Part shown: one piece after another, positions 39,690 through 50,956 of the stretch
Layout of the letters: each line of letters opens with the position of its first letter
Numbering within the stretch: position 1 is the stretch's first letter
From: Porphyridium purpureum
Taxonomy: Eukaryota > Rhodophyta > Bangiophyceae > Porphyridiales > Porphyridiaceae
NCBI GenBank assembly: GCA_008690995.1
Contig: VRMN01000019.1
Location: 62,001-126,000 of the forward strand
Direction: 5' to 3'
Length of the DNA stretch: 64,000 nt
Translations under genes and position numbers: made by a program
Notes under the pieces: generated by a model
Database searches by the model: none
Told to the model about the DNA's origin: nothing
The model's input: the letters and a program-made list of their open reading frames with translations, nothing else

Positions 39690-42032
39690 ATGATGGAAGA
39701 AGGGTCACGGCCCGAGGCGACAGGTGGGCACGCGCTCGCACAGCCGCCGACTGCGTATCGAGAGCAAGGTGTTGACCGCAGCCCCGCGGGCGCGCGCATG
39801 TCGACAAGCTCGTCCAGCGGGATGAATACACCCTTGCCACGGCACGCGGACAAACAAGACGCCGAGACCCACGGCACGCACGCGTCAGACAACGCCGAGG
39901 ACCGGGCAGAGCTCGCCAAGCAGTTGACGTTCAGGCCGGGCGAGCGCGTCGAATGGTCCAACCTCGATTTTTACATTCCAGTTTCGGACCATTCGAGCGC
40001 GTTAGGCAAGCTCCATCCCAAGGCCGCGGCTCAGGCAGTCGGCCACGCCGTGCAGAAGCTGCGACGTGATCAGGATGCGGACGAGCTGCATCCAGATGTA
40101 GAGAAGCAAGAAGGAGACAGCACCCCCGCCAAGTACAAACACGCATTGCACGGCGTGAGCGGGTGGGCAAAGCCGGGCGAAGTGCTCGCAGTCATGGGCC
40201 CAAGTGGCGGCGGGAAAACAACCTTGCTGCACTCGCTAGCCGGGCGTGCTGTGTATGGCGAGACGCACGGCCAAGTGACTTTTAACGGTGCGCCACGCAC
40301 CAAGGATACGCGGCGGCGTCTTGGCTATGTGCTGCAGGACGACGTGTTCTTCAGCAACCTGACCGTGCGCGAAACGCTGTGGTTCACGGCAAGGCTGCGT
40401 GTGAGCGAGGAAGTGCCCATGGATGCGAAGAAGCAACGCGTCGACGATGTCATTGCGCGCCTCGCGCTCGGGCGCTGCGAGAACACATTGATCGGCAATC
40501 AGACGAGCCGCGAGCGCATCAGCGGCGGCGAGCGCAAGCGCGTAAACATTGCGAACGAGCTGCTCACCGATCCGCCCATCTTGCTGCTGGATGAGCCGAC
40601 GTCGGGGCTCGACAGCAACACGGCGCTCTCTGTTGTGCGACTGCTGAAAGAACTCGCGCACACGACGCAAAAGACCGTCATCACCACCATCCACCAACCG
40701 AGCTCGCAGATCTTTGCCGAGTTTGACAAGCTGCTGCTCCTGTCGGAAGGCCACGTGGTATACTTTGGTCCAGCGTGCGATGCGGTCGACTATTTTGCTT
40801 CCGTGGGCTACCCGTGCCCCATGGGGTACAACCCGGCGGATTTCTTCCTCGAGCTCCTCACCCTCGAGGACCTCAACCCACACGAGCAGCTTGCGCCCAT
40901 TAAGGCGACGCTGCAGGAGGCCTGGAAGCGCGTGGAGCGTGAACGCTTGCTGGAAGGCGGACGTGGTCACGCAAGCGAGGTCGGCGACGGTCCTGGTGAG
41001 GCAGAGGGCGGCACGCCCCGTAAGACCAAGAGCTTGACGCGTGACGCGCTGCAAAAGGCCGCTTCACTGAAGAAGGTCGTGAGCCATCGGGCGTCCGAGC
41101 TGGGCAAAACCGTGTCTGACGTTGCGAGCGGTAGGGATAGCGCCAAATACCCTGTGCGTTGGACGACTCAATTCCGTGTGCTGGCAGAGCGCGCGTTCAA
41201 GCAAAAGCGTGGGGATCACTTCAAGCCGATCCTTATGTTCCAGTACGCGTTCATCACGCTCATTGTCAGCTGCCTGTGGAGCAACATGGCTGAGACCGAG
41301 ACGACTATCAACGATCGGTTCGGGCTGCTGTTCTTTACCAGTGTGTTCTGGGGCTTCAACGCGATGTTTCAGGCGCTGTATGCGCTGCCCATCGAGCGCT
41401 CTGTGATTGCAAAGGACCGCGCGTCCGGTAGCTACGCCATGTCAGCGTATTTTTTGGCCAAGAGCACCATGGAGCTGCCCGTCGAAATTTGGTACCCGCT
41501 CATTTCGTCTACGATCGTATACTGGGTGTCCGGATTGCGTCGCACTTTTGGTGCGTTTGTCTTGTACGTCATATCGCTCATGTCCACCTATCTCGCTGCC
41601 CAGAGCATGGGCCTGATGGTATCAGCAGCAGTCATGAACGTGCAGCACGCCCAGGTCATCTCCACCTGCCTCATGCTGGGTAGCATGCTCGTGGGTGGCT
41701 ACTATGTGGCTCGGAGTAACATTCCGAACTGGCTTTCGTGGATCCAGTGGCTTTCGTATGTGCAGTTTGGCCTCTCGTCACTCGCCATCGTTGAATTTGA
41801 CGGCAACACGTACGCATGCGTGCCCAGCGATCCCACGGAATTCAGCCGCGGTGGGACCAGCTGCCCCGTCACGGGCGCAGACATTTTTGATGCCTATGGC
41901 ATTGACGCGTCGCTCGGCTTTGGCTTTTATTTTGGCATGAGCGTGATGTTCTTTGTCGTGGGCAGATTCATCGCCTACCTATTCCTTCGCTTTGCGCACG
42001 CCACGCACAAGGCCAAGATCAGGACCCGCTGA
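39690..42032 (+). CDS. ABCG-type half-transporter (White/BCRP family)
   Basis: The protein has 780 residues, with nucleotide-binding domain first, then membrane domain, as in ABCG half-transporters. Walker A GPSGGGKTTLL near 170; Q-loop GYVLQDDVFF; signature ISGGERKRVNIANEL near 277; LLLDEPTSGLDS; H-loop TIHQPSSQIF. The ABC2-type membrane part (about 505-775) has six helices and a Cys-containing loop (CVPSD...GGTSCPV) before the last one. The linker is long and charged. Half-transporters dimerise to export lipids, sterols or drugs; the cargo is unknown. About 150 residues precede the ABC domain. Confidence 0.9.
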   Translation: MMEEGSRPEATGGHALAQPPTAYREQGVDRSPAGARMSTSSSSGMNTPLPRHADKQDAETHGTHASDNAEDRAELAKQLTFRPGERVEWSNLDFYIPVSDHSSALGKLHPKAAAQAVGHAVQKLRRDQDADELHPDVEKQEGDSTPAKYKHALHGVSGWAKPGEVLAVMGPSGGGKTTLLHSLAGRAVYGETHGQVTFNGAPRTKDTRRRLGYVLQDDVFFSNLTVRETLWFTARLRVSEEVPMDAKKQRVDDVIARLALGRCENTLIGNQTSRERISGGERKRVNIANELLTDPPILLLDEPTSGLDSNTALSVVRLLKELAHTTQKTVITTIHQPSSQIFAEFDKLLLLSEGHVVYFGPACDAVDYFASVGYPCPMGYNPADFFLELLTLEDLNPHEQLAPIKATLQEAWKRVERERLLEGGRGHASEVGDGPGEAEGGTPRKTKSLTRDALQKAASLKKVVSHRASELGKTVSDVASGRDSAKYPVRWTTQFRVLAERAFKQKRGDHFKPILMFQYAFITLIVSCLWSNMAETETTINDRFGLLFFTSVFWGFNAMFQALYALPIERSVIAKDRASGSYAMSAYFLAKSTMELPVEIWYPLISSTIVYWVSGLRRTFGAFVLYVISLMSTYLAAQSMGLMVSAAVMNVQHAQVISTCLMLGSMLVGGYYVARSNIPNWLSWIQWLSYVQFGLSSLAIVEFDGNTYACVPSDPTEFSRGGTSCPVTGADIFDAYGIDASLGFGFYFGMSVMFFVVGRFIAYLFLRFAHATHKAKIRTR

Positions 42033-42184
42033 GTGGGGGGGAATTCGCCTCGAAGCGGCCGTTAACTTTCAGGTAATAAAAGATAGGGACGCGCTATCCC
42101 TTGTCAACTGCAAAGATTCCTTTGGCGTCTCACTTGTGCGTGTATTGACCAGCACGAATTTTGGCGGGACCGCACGGCTATGTC

Positions 42185-43048
42185 CTATCCGATCATGTCG
42201 CGCTTACGCCCACGCATTCGCACGTCCTCGAGACGCCGCAGCACGCGCGCGCCACGCTGGGCGTCTTCGCGCGGCCAAGCCGAGGCATAGGCTTCCATCA
42301 GCGCCCGGCCTAGCCTCGCCGCGAGCTTGTTGTGCGCAGACTCGATTGCACGCTCCAGCACGTACAAATCAACCGCGCGCTCTTCATCACCTTGCTTGGT
42401 GCACACGTGGCTGAGGCCAAAGTCGATCATCGCGAATTCAAAGTCCTGTCCGGCACTCTGACCGCCTGATGCACGCGTCGGGTCGCGGCGCCGCACCATC
42501 ACATTCGATGTGGTGAGGTCGCCGTGAATGATGCCGCCCGCATGCAGCACAGCAGCGAGCGAGCCGAGCTGCGTACCAATCTCGTCCACGTCAGAGCGTG
42601 TTTCAGAATCGTCGCCTACACGTTGGTCCGCGTCTCGCTGCTGTGATTTGAGCGCCAGCGCATCGCGCTCGAAGAGCACAAGCAGCGCCTTGACGGGCAT
42701 CCATCCGTGCGCCGCGTCCAACAACTCCATGTAGATCGCGTGGGCGCGTGCGTCCACGTGATAGATAAGCGGCGTGCGGATGCCAAGCTGGCGCGCGCGC
42801 AACATCAAGCGCACCTCCTGGCTGAGGCGCTTGGCGTTCAGCCGGGCGTCCAGCTCGGCGTGCCGGTACGCCTTGGGGAAGCGGTACTTGCACACCACCC
42901 GGCGCCCAAGTAGCTCGGTCACCACCACGCGCCCTTCCGCGCCCTGCGCAAGTAGCTGCTCGTGGTCGCCTGCCTCTGTCCGCATCCGCTTGGCATGCGG
43001 CGCGACAGCTAGCCTGTCCTGATCGCTCTTCGCTTCAGTGGACGCCAT
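42185..43048 (-). CDS. BUD32: Bud32/PRPK-type kinase of the KEOPS complex
   Basis: The protein has 287 residues. The small atypical kinase has GAEGRV as Gly-rich segment, VCKYRFPKAYRH with the ATP-binding Lys, HGDLTTSN as catalytic loop (Asp and Asn present), IDFGLS as the DFG Asp, and the diagnostic Arg-rich tail RMRGRKRDMIG. Bud32 (PRPK/TP53RK) acts with Kae1 in making t6A in tRNAs. An acidic insertion of about 25 residues (QQRDADQRVGDDSETRSDVDE) before the catalytic loop is not typical. A basic stretch PHAKRMRTEA near the start could be a nuclear signal. It converges with the ABCG gene across 152 bases. Confidence 0.9.
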   Translation of the reverse strand: MASTEAKSDQDRLAVAPHAKRMRTEAGDHEQLLAQGAEGRVVVTELLGRRVVCKYRFPKAYRHAELDARLNAKRLSQEVRLMLRARQLGIRTPLIYHVDARAHAIYMELLDAAHGWMPVKALLVLFERDALALKSQQRDADQRVGDDSETRSDVDEIGTQLGSLAAVLHAGGIIHGDLTTSNVMVRRRDPTRASGGQSAGQDFEFAMIDFGLSHVCTKQGDEERAVDLYVLERAIESAHNKLAARLGRALMEAYASAWPREDAQRGARVLRRLEDVRMRGRKRDMIG

Positions 43049-43059
43049 GACGCGCCCAC

Positions 43060-43332
43060 TCAGTTGCTAGACCCCGTCGCCTTGTCCTGGACTCGCCGCT
43101 CAAAGTACTGCAAGCAAAACCGGTCCACGTCCACCACACCCGAGCCACTATCCGCATCACTCGCATACGCGTGCATGAACGCGCGCACCACACCCTGCAG
43201 CGACTGCTCCAGCTGCAGCGTCAGCTCTGCGCGACGCGCCACTCGCGACTGTGCCGCCTCGTCCGCGCCTGCGTGCTCCTTTGCCACCCCGTCGTCCTGT
43301 CCCGCGCCTGCGTGCCCCGCAGCACCATCCAT
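43060..43332 (-). CDS. Small unknown protein upstream of the Bud32-like gene
   Basis: A 90-residue frame from an ATG (MDGAAGHAG), its stop 11 bases upstream of the kinase start on the same strand. The last 60 residues (LTLQLEQSLQGVVRAFMHAY...DVDRFCLQYFERRVQ) look like two helices of a small complex subunit. The frame continues upstream without ATG change to 43647 in low-complexity Arg/Ala sequence. A neighbouring frame (LLQVRDDQADLHVTREEQ, near 43440-43500) also looks coding, so a small intron or indel may hide a longer N-terminus. Confidence 0.35.
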   Translation of the reverse strand: MDGAAGHAGAGQDDGVAKEHAGADEAAQSRVARRAELTLQLEQSLQGVVRAFMHAYASDADSGSGVVDVDRFCLQYFERRVQDKATGSSN

Positions 43333-46300
43333 CTGGGCCCCGCACGCAGCACTGTACAACGCCCTGCGCGCGCGCGCACTCCTCCCGCACCTTCCTCCGC
43401 CACACCCAGCCGACGACGCCGCTGCTCTTCTCGCGTCACGTGCAGGTCGGCCTGGTCGTCGCGGACCTGGAGCAAACGTGCGAGCAATGAAAAGTTGCTC
43501 CAAGCAAGCACGCGTCCGAGGGACTGTGGCGCATGGATTGGCGCGCCATGGGACCGCTGTGAGCACGAGCACGAGCAGTGCATGGTCGGTGCTTTGGCTG
43601 CTGCAGGTTGCACATGGCGGGTCAGCGCGGACGGACGGCGAGGACACTCTTCTGCAACAGCAGCGAGAAAGTATCCAGAAGGCACTGAGGAATTCGGCAA
43701 ACGGAAACCCATCCGGAATGCCGTGAAAGAAGTACCTTGACTGGGCCGAACGATTGAACCTGTCCTGAATCCAATGCCATTGTCTGGTTGAAGTCTGGCA
43801 CCTGCAAGCATCTTGTCAATGCGTTAAGTTGGTCTCGGGGTGAAAGCTCCGAAGCCTCAGTAGCATTAGGCACACATGAAAGAAGCTCAACAAATCGCCA
43901 CGCGTACAGGTTTATAATTGACAGGCATACGCATAAGCTGTGCTCGGCACCTGCGGGGAAAGAGACGGATGACAAGATAGTGTGTTTGTGTCAGAACCAC
44001 ATTCTTCCAAGTGCACTCATACATCAATCAAAACTATCTTCAGCAAATTGGGAAGCGAAAGCAGAGCTTTCTGCACACGCTCGTTACGCCGCGTCGTCCT
44101 GAAATTGCGAGACCAGGTCTTGCAGCATTTCTGTTCGCAGCTGCCGGCGCAACATCATATCCAAGGTATAAAATATCGCGTCAGGTCCGGTGACATGTGT
44201 CTGAAGATGCGGAAGAATAGTCCAGCCGTGTATAAATAAGAAAGGATACATTCGTGTCTGTGAAAGGTCGTGGCTACAGCATTGAGTCTTCGGAAGGGAC
44301 TCTGATTCGACCGCCTTGCCTAGCTTTCCCGTGCGCATTTGTGCGCGCTTTGGAGCAACTGATGTGTAGCCCGCTAAACGCAGTGACCGACCTTGGTAGG
44401 ATCGACAGTTGTCAAGCGAATGTAAACAAGCAAAAGGCTGTGGAAGTTGGATAGTTCAGATGGCTTCAAGTTCTGCAGAAGCTGGAAAACGAGTCGACCG
44501 AGTGAGTGGTTGCTGTGGTCAACAGTGCTTCACAGTCTCGGGAATGATAATCGGAAACAAATTTCTCGTTCTGTTGTCCACAAGCACCACTACTTGGGTG
44601 ATCACTGTGCCTTGATGCACGTGAAAAAAATGGACAAAGTTCGTTCGACTGTGAAAATAAAAGAAAACCTCGGATAGGACAGATTTGAGCGAAATGGCGC
44701 TACTTCTAAAGGTACCAAGTGACGTTGGACCGGTACGAAGGGAATCATGCGCAGTTTCCACAATGTTATGTGCTCATTTCAGACATACACCTAATTGAGA
44801 AAGTATGGAAGTATGTGGCACGCCAGGTTCATGCTGACTGGAAGCTTTGTTCTAAACTTTAAAAGATCTACGAAAACCAGTCGAGGAAGCGCAGACGAGA
44901 ATAGACCATACCGAAGTCTAACTTTTAAACGATACGTGAATAAATTAGGCCCATGGAAGAAGCCCTTACAATCGGAAAAGGTGCTGCTTTCAATCTGGAT
45001 TTTAGCTTTTATTCTTAAGGCAAAATCCCTGGAAATAATCGAGGTCCTCCTTTGTGGCGTAAGACGTTTTCAAAGCCTTCGACAAGATATGTCGAGGCCG
45101 AAAGACAATCGAATTCCTGGTTGTGAGCGACAACCTTTTCATGATGAAGACATTTGTATTGACGCCCAGAATCGCGTGGGCCATTGCAAGGCTCTAGAGT
45201 AGCAGTGAAAGCTGGCGCAATAGAATCTAAAGTATATAAATGTTCTTGCTCTTGCTGTGTGTCAAAAGTTTTGAATGCATTAGTGCAGAAAACATCGGTG
45301 ATTGAATGATGGGCAAGTTTTGAGCTTTTGGTGGCACTTCAGTGGGTGAGATCCGGATTGATGCGAGCACCAATTCGTCGCTAACGGTCGACCAGAACAG
45401 TAAAATAGATACGTGAATGAAGAAATTTCGGGAAAATAAGTACATCATAGTTGGTAGCCCCAGCGCCTTCCCGGCACCCATTCAGACACCATGGTGTTCT
45501 TTCCGAGAGCTTCGCTTCTCACCAGAGGATTGCGTGCACTACCAGGCTTATCCCAGCATGAAGGGCCTCAATTTTTTGCCACGACGACCGCACGGGCCGC
45601 AGCAACACGCACCAGCACATGCAGGCCGGCTTCCGAGCCAGACGCGTTTGCGCTTCGTATTTGACCTTCGCTGAAAAATACAGCGTGGCCGCGTGCGCTT
45701 GTGTCGTGAAATTTGGTTATTCAATTTGATTCGGTGGGACAGCCGGGTCGTGCAGCCCCGGCACTTGTGCGGTGCCTGAATCACGATAAAGTGGAGAATA
45801 TCAGTTTTTGTGACGAGAATGTCTAATTTGTCTGTCTTTTACCTTTCATACTTCTCCTAAAGCGAAGTTCAGTCGCAACATTCGGGATTCTGTCCCGGAA
45901 AATAACTTTTCGGGCGTAGGAGCGAATCTACAGCACCGAGGATTGTCTTGCAATGGACTCCGTGGTGTTCCTGCGAGGAGTAGGCTGTCCCCTCTTTCGC
46001 ACTTTAAAGCTAAGCGTAAAGTCTCGCTCGTACGCTTTTTTTTTCCTGACTCTTGTCTTCCCTTGTTTTACTGAGCGCGTCCCCCGATACAGAGGGCGCT
46101 GCATCTACCGGCGATGGAAGCAGCAGACGACACGGTCGTGAGACAAACCTCAACTGGAAGCACGCGCGTCCCATTCGAAGTCACGGCAAACTCTAAAGTT
46201 GCTAGCTACCTTACTCGCCTCTGCTTTTATGCACTCGCACTCCGCTCGACGACCCCCGTAATCGGGGGAAAACCTGTGCTTGCCGGGCTGCGTCGAAACC

Positions 46301-46575
46301 CGTATTTGGGCTGCGCGCCCCCTCGCCCGACCCGATGCGTCACGCTCTGGGCTTTGCGCGCCTCTCCGAAACCGGGCCAATCTCAGCGGGCGCCTTGCCG
46401 TCCACAAGGCTGCTGACTCTACAACTGCCGGTGGCGAAAGTCGCGTCGCGCGCTCTCACGGCCGCGAGCTGTGACGCCGGGAGGTACAGCGACTCGGACG
46501 GAAGCAGCGGTCTTCCTGTCGGGGAACGGGAGCCCTGCAGTGGAAGAGCGAGAGACCGCGGCAGACGACAGGGGC
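43333..46575. other. Intergenic, 3.2 kb with lower GC
   Basis: Many short frames, none with a domain; the longest is plus 44795-45202. AT content rises between about 43700 and 46100, like the 12-19 kb stretch. No inverted-repeat/CACTGTACC promoter was found before the SET gene. I see no definite transposon. Confidence 0.45.
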
Positions 46576-47976
46576 ATGGGGCATGGATCGCGCGTCTTGC
46601 TGCGGTGCGCGGCAGGCGCCAAAGATGTGCTGAGCAGTCAAGGCAGTGTTGGCGGTGGGGTGGGCGGGATTGCGCAGCGGTTGCAGCAGCTGCGCGAGCA
46701 GTGGCGCGAGGAGTCCATCATGGATCGCGATTATCAGGGCCAGTTTGACCTGGAGCGGGTTTTCAGATTAACAGAGTATAAGAATCGCGTGGATGAGCGC
46801 GCGTTGGCTGCTGCTGCGCCGTCCCCGTCGGGCTCTGCATGTGCGGCGTCAGATCTCGCGCAAGAGCCGCTGCCAGACTTGAGTACACAGTCACTGTTGG
46901 AAGGGGTCAAGTCGAAGCGCGTGCGGGAAGCCACCAAGCGCGAGTTGGTCGAGGATAACCTGCGCAAGCAGATTGACCAGATTATGCGCGTGCTCGTCGC
47001 CAGCTCGCTCCAGTATCCGCAGCTCGACTTTCCGCTGCTTCCGCCGACCGTGCGCGAGGCGTATCTCAAGCAAAGCGTCGTCAAGCTCGAGCGCGGCGCC
47101 GGAGCGCAATCGTTCCTGGCGCGCAGCTTGGCCGCGAAAAGCGAAGCTGAGGCTAATGCGCACGCGCAGTCTCAGCCACGCGAGGCCAGTGGCGGCACCG
47201 AACTCGGACAAACGAAAGGGCCAACGCAGACCGCTCCGCCGGAGCACGAATCTGAAGACCGGAGATTGGCGCTGAGCCGTATGGAAGAGCGCGTTTTCCA
47301 GCGGCTCGGATACTCGGTGTACAGACAGAAGAGCACGATTCCAGACGGCGGCGATGGCGTTTTCCTGCGCGGGCGCGTCAGTGCCGGCACGGTGGTGGGC
47401 TTCTACCCCGGCGTGTGCTACAGCCCGGGCCAACTCGAGTATCTTCCTGGCTATCCGCAGTATAGCGTCGATAATGAGCACGTGCTGGAGCGCTTCGACG
47501 GCACCATGGTGGATGGCAAGGCAGAAAACTCCTGCCACACCTTTTTCGGCGCGCAGCTGATCTCGGAAGGCTCCGAAGAGGCGACGCGCCGCTTTTGGAT
47601 GTATTTGTGGCAATGTATCAACCCATTTGCTGTGGGCCATGTCTTCAACCACCCGCCTGCCGGCGCGCCCGTGCACGTGGTGATCGCGCCGTTCGATTTC
47701 GACATTCAAGAGATTCCCGAGCTTGCGCGCAAATTTCTGCCGAATCGTCAGTACATAGCGCACAAGCCGCGCGATATCTTTGCGCGCATCATGCACGGCA
47801 AGGCGTTCCAGACGAACCGCATTCCAGGTGTCGCGCTTGTCACAACGCGCAATGTAGAAGACGGCGAGGAATTGTTCCTGAACTACCGCTTCAACCCCAA
47901 CTTTGACGGATTGCCCAGCTGGTACATTGACCCGGACCCGGACGAGAGCGCGCGCCGCTGGATGCCGTTTACGTAA
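46576..47976 (+). CDS. SET-domain protein, SETD9-like
   Basis: The protein has 466 residues. After a helical N-terminal half (QRLQQLREQWREE, KRELVEDNLRKQIDQIM) the SET region starts near 245: GVFLRGRVSAGTVVGFYPGVCY (the G-x-G-x-F/L and YPG strand), HVFNHPPAG in place of the usual N-H-x-x-x-P-N block, then IPGVALVTTRNVEDGEELFLNYRF, which holds the E-E-L-x-x-x-Y end of the active site. This layout matches SETD9, an uncharacterised lysine-methyltransferase-like protein. I see no post-SET Cys. The frame is open to 46471 only via GTG. Confidence 0.72.
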   Translation: MGHGSRVLLRCAAGAKDVLSSQGSVGGGVGGIAQRLQQLREQWREESIMDRDYQGQFDLERVFRLTEYKNRVDERALAAAAPSPSGSACAASDLAQEPLPDLSTQSLLEGVKSKRVREATKRELVEDNLRKQIDQIMRVLVASSLQYPQLDFPLLPPTVREAYLKQSVVKLERGAGAQSFLARSLAAKSEAEANAHAQSQPREASGGTELGQTKGPTQTAPPEHESEDRRLALSRMEERVFQRLGYSVYRQKSTIPDGGDGVFLRGRVSAGTVVGFYPGVCYSPGQLEYLPGYPQYSVDNEHVLERFDGTMVDGKAENSCHTFFGAQLISEGSEEATRRFWMYLWQCINPFAVGHVFNHPPAGAPVHVVIAPFDFDIQEIPELARKFLPNRQYIAHKPRDIFARIMHGKAFQTNRIPGVALVTTRNVEDGEELFLNYRFNPNFDGLPSWYIDPDPDESARRWMPFT

Positions 47977-48252
47977 GCTGGCGTTACGTAGAGAACGTTT
48001 CATCTAGAAGCAAGAGATAAGCGAGCGGAAACCATTTGTAAAATCTACGAACCGACTGACTGACTGAATGAATAATTGGATGGATGCGCAGTTGCGCGCC
48101 TCACCTTGGGCCCGAAAAGACAAGGTGGAAGACCTAGCCACAATCCCTTTGAGCACGGAGCGCGCTCTAGCAACCCGACGTCCCGTACGCGGTCGCTCCG
48201 CAGCGAGCAGACCCGCGGCTCGTGCAAACCTCTTGGAAGCCTTCGGTTTTTT

Positions 48253-49356
48253 TTACACGTTGGGGCAAATGTAAGGCAGTGCGGCATTATCCTTGGCGCA
48301 TTCCAGGCATGGATTCTGCGTAAAGCCCTTATCTGCGAGTCTGTCACGCGCACCGTGCACGACCTCGTAGAAAGTCGCGTCAGGCTTGGTCTCCAGGTAC
48401 AGATGGAGGTTTTTGGACAGTGCGCCAAAGGCCTGACCGTTTTCACGCACGTCCGCGGACGTTTCGTGAGCACGGCAACCCGTGATTAAGATACCCATCT
48501 CCTCGTCCACATGCACCATATGCCCGACCTTCTTTGGCGGGCCACCCGCGGACCCACCGGACACCGCGGGCGCCGCATTCGAGTGGTCACTGCCGCCGCC
48601 ACCACCGCCGCCAACGCCCAGCGCGGAAAAGCACGAGGTGATCATTCCCGTGAGCTTCTTCTTCTCTTCGGTGCCCATCTTCTTGCCCGTGTAGTTCTCG
48701 AACATGCCGACCGCAAACTTGGACGCCGCGGCGCCATACTTCTCGTGGATGGCGCCGCGCACGGCGGTTCCGTTCGGGTCGACCGTTTTGCCAAGGAGCT
48801 GAGAAAGGCGCTCGGCGACGCCCGAGATGGGCAGCTCCCGTGAGCGGAACTCGACTGGCGGCGCGTCTGGATCTGCCTTCTTGTCGCTGTCGATGAGGAT
48901 CGAGCTGTGGTCAATCATGCCACCCGAGTGGCAGCAGTCACAGACGAGCGTGAGCGTGACGCCTTTCTTGGTCTTGTTCACAATATCGCGGATATCGTCG
49001 TCCACCAGCAGGTTCATATCTGTGGGGCACAGCGCCTCGTTCTTTCCGTCCTCCTCCTCCGCTCCGCCGGGAACCTGCGTGCCGTGGCCGGAGAACGAGA
49101 AGAACAGAAAGTCGCCCGGCTGGGCCGACTCGCACAGCTCTGTGAGCGCCTTCTTGATGTTCTCGCCCGTGGGCGGGGCGTACGAGGTCAGCTCGGAATC
49201 CTCATCGTCAATCAGCACCTTGATATCGGACTCCTTGAACCCCTTCTTCTCGATCAGAATGCTCTTATGAATCTTCGCATCGCTGATGCACCCTTTCAGC
49301 TCGGCGTTGGTGCCCGGGTAATTGCACGCCACCAGCACCGCCCGTTTCGCCACCAT
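48253..49356 (-). CDS. Type II metacaspase
   Basis: The protein has 367 residues. The p20 domain starts at once (KRAVLVACNYPGTNAELKGC), with catalytic His91 in SGHGTQVPG and Cys142 in CDCCHSGG. A linker of about 110 residues, ending in a Gly-rich run (GVGGGGGGGSDH), separates it from the p10 domain, which opens ILITGCRAHETSADV. No prodomain plus the long p20-p10 linker defines type II (plant/green type); this Cys protease cleaves after Arg or Lys, is Ca2+-activated, and acts in stress, wounding and cell death. Acidic DDEDSE and DMNLLVDDDIRD regions fit Ca2+ binding. Upstream on its strand are a GA tract (49449-49471) and the inverted repeat at 49577-49602. Confidence 0.92.
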   Translation of the reverse strand: MVAKRAVLVACNYPGTNAELKGCISDAKIHKSILIEKKGFKESDIKVLIDDEDSELTSYAPPTGENIKKALTELCESAQPGDFLFFSFSGHGTQVPGGAEEEDGKNEALCPTDMNLLVDDDIRDIVNKTKKGVTLTLVCDCCHSGGMIDHSSILIDSDKKADPDAPPVEFRSRELPISGVAERLSQLLGKTVDPNGTAVRGAIHEKYGAAASKFAVGMFENYTGKKMGTEEKKKLTGMITSCFSALGVGGGGGGGSDHSNAAPAVSGGSAGGPPKKVGHMVHVDEEMGILITGCRAHETSADVRENGQAFGALSKNLHLYLETKPDATFYEVVHGARDRLADKGFTQNPCLECAKDNAALPYICPNV

Positions 49357-50956
49357 CCTTTCCTGCTCCCACTACGATACCACACCGAGATCCACACCAC
49401 CTGCAAGCTCGCCGCGCTAGTCACCCACCCTCCCTCCTCTCCACTCTTGTCTCTCTCTCTCTCTCTCTCTCCCTCAAACCCCAATCGCGGACGTCTCTAT
49501 CAAAACACGCGAATTTCATACAAACTCGCTTGCGCAGCGCCAACGGGATTTTTTTCTCCGGGGCTTGCTCCGCCGGTATAGTAAAACAGGCCAGTTTACT
49601 ATGTGTTGTGCGCGAAATCGAGAGGAAATACGGAGACGCGAGAGCACAGTGTGTGGCGAGATGACCGCGTTTTCTTGCCGCGGGGTTATTTTTAGGCGCG
49701 TGCGTGGAGCCGTGCCGGTAAGATGATGTGAACGTGCTTCTGTGATGTGCGGTTGAGTTGGAAGGAATACTATGTGCGCTTCTCTGTGGCACGTGAAAAA
49801 TACGGGGATGAATTTGACCGCGACGAAAAGCGGCGGGAGATGGAGTGAGCGTCGTCACCTCGTACACCTGCGGACAGATGGGCATGCAGCACGTTCAAAC
49901 TCGCTTCGTTGAAGGCTTCTTGTGCTCGTCAAGAAGCTAGTCACAAGGAGCGCGAGCGCAGCGCGCACTTGCGGCTTGAGATGCGTCCAGAGCGAGTCCA
50001 CACAGACACATCTTGTTAATTTGAGAGGCAAAGTCTATCCTGCCAAAGAAACTTTGGATGGATTTCGAAAAGCGCCTCAGTTCTTCCAGAATCTATGCCC
50101 TAGAACATCCATGCAAGTGCCAAAAGTATTCGTAGCGGGGGGCGACGGATCCATATCGCTCATGTAGTCGCGGCCCAGGCTAAAGTCTCCGTGAAGCGTA
50201 CGGCCGCGGCTGTCTTGTCTTTCCCGAATTTGGCACGCAGCTTCTCTCAGCACCCACGTATGCTCGCAAACTGTAGCTCATCCGCTTCACTCCGAAGTTC
50301 ACCGCCGGCGCTTTTCTCACGTTCGCTTGCATGATGAAAGTTCAAGCACTCGCCACGGACCTGCGCAAGGTGGGCGTAAGAATGCGGGGACGACGAACAG
50401 GGGTGTCAACACTGCTGCGGAGGACAATACGCGTATACTGGTATTTGCCAGAACGCCTGAAGTAAAACTCTGTGACTAGATGGTCGGAAAACACGAGCGG
50501 AACAACTCGCGCCGGGTCTTTGCGCGCTGGCTACAAAAGGCCGGTATGGCTAGCTGGCAGTCGGCGTGTGCATTAGCTTTCGAAGAACAGGCTTTCTGAA
50601 GCCTGATTAACTGTTTGAGGATGCTCTCACCCAGCCTTTTCAAAGCACATTGAAAGGTATCTTCGAAACTACACTTCTGCCATACTTCGTTTATTTCCAG
50701 GAGACGTCACTCCTCAGGCGCAGCACTAGAGACTGCTTGCTTTCCAACATTATCCGAGGCTTTGCGCGTGCCGCCGTTGCAGCCGAGTTGCCAGCAAACA
50801 CACCCGCTTGCCTTGTCAAACAACCTTTGCCTTGCCCATGCGCAGCCGGAAAGCCTCTGTTGTTGAACCAAGTCAATCTCGCGTCAATCTCGAGCTCGAC
50901 TAGCGACTGGCATGAGGACTCCGTGAGAGAGCGACAGACGAGAAGAAAAACGGGGG
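49357..50956. other. Divergent intergenic region, 1.6 kb
   Basis: Contains the metacaspase upstream elements and, towards FtsY, GA-rich bases near 50925-50955. No gene recognised; plus frame 49922-50167 is without features. Confidence 0.55.
49577..49603 (-). promoter_or_regulatory. ATAGTAAA/TTTACTAT inverted repeat upstream of the metacaspase
   Basis: ATAGTAAA (49578-49585) and TTTACTAT (49595-49602) are perfect 8-base arms around ACAGGCCAG, about 225 bases before the metacaspase ATG. A CT run (49449-49471; GA on the gene strand) lies between it and the start. No CACTGTACC nearby. Confidence 0.45.

Noticed and set aside
46891-48003. 370-residue minus-strand frame opposite the SET gene
   Set aside because: A shadow of GC-rich codons; the plus-strand frame has the SET motifs.
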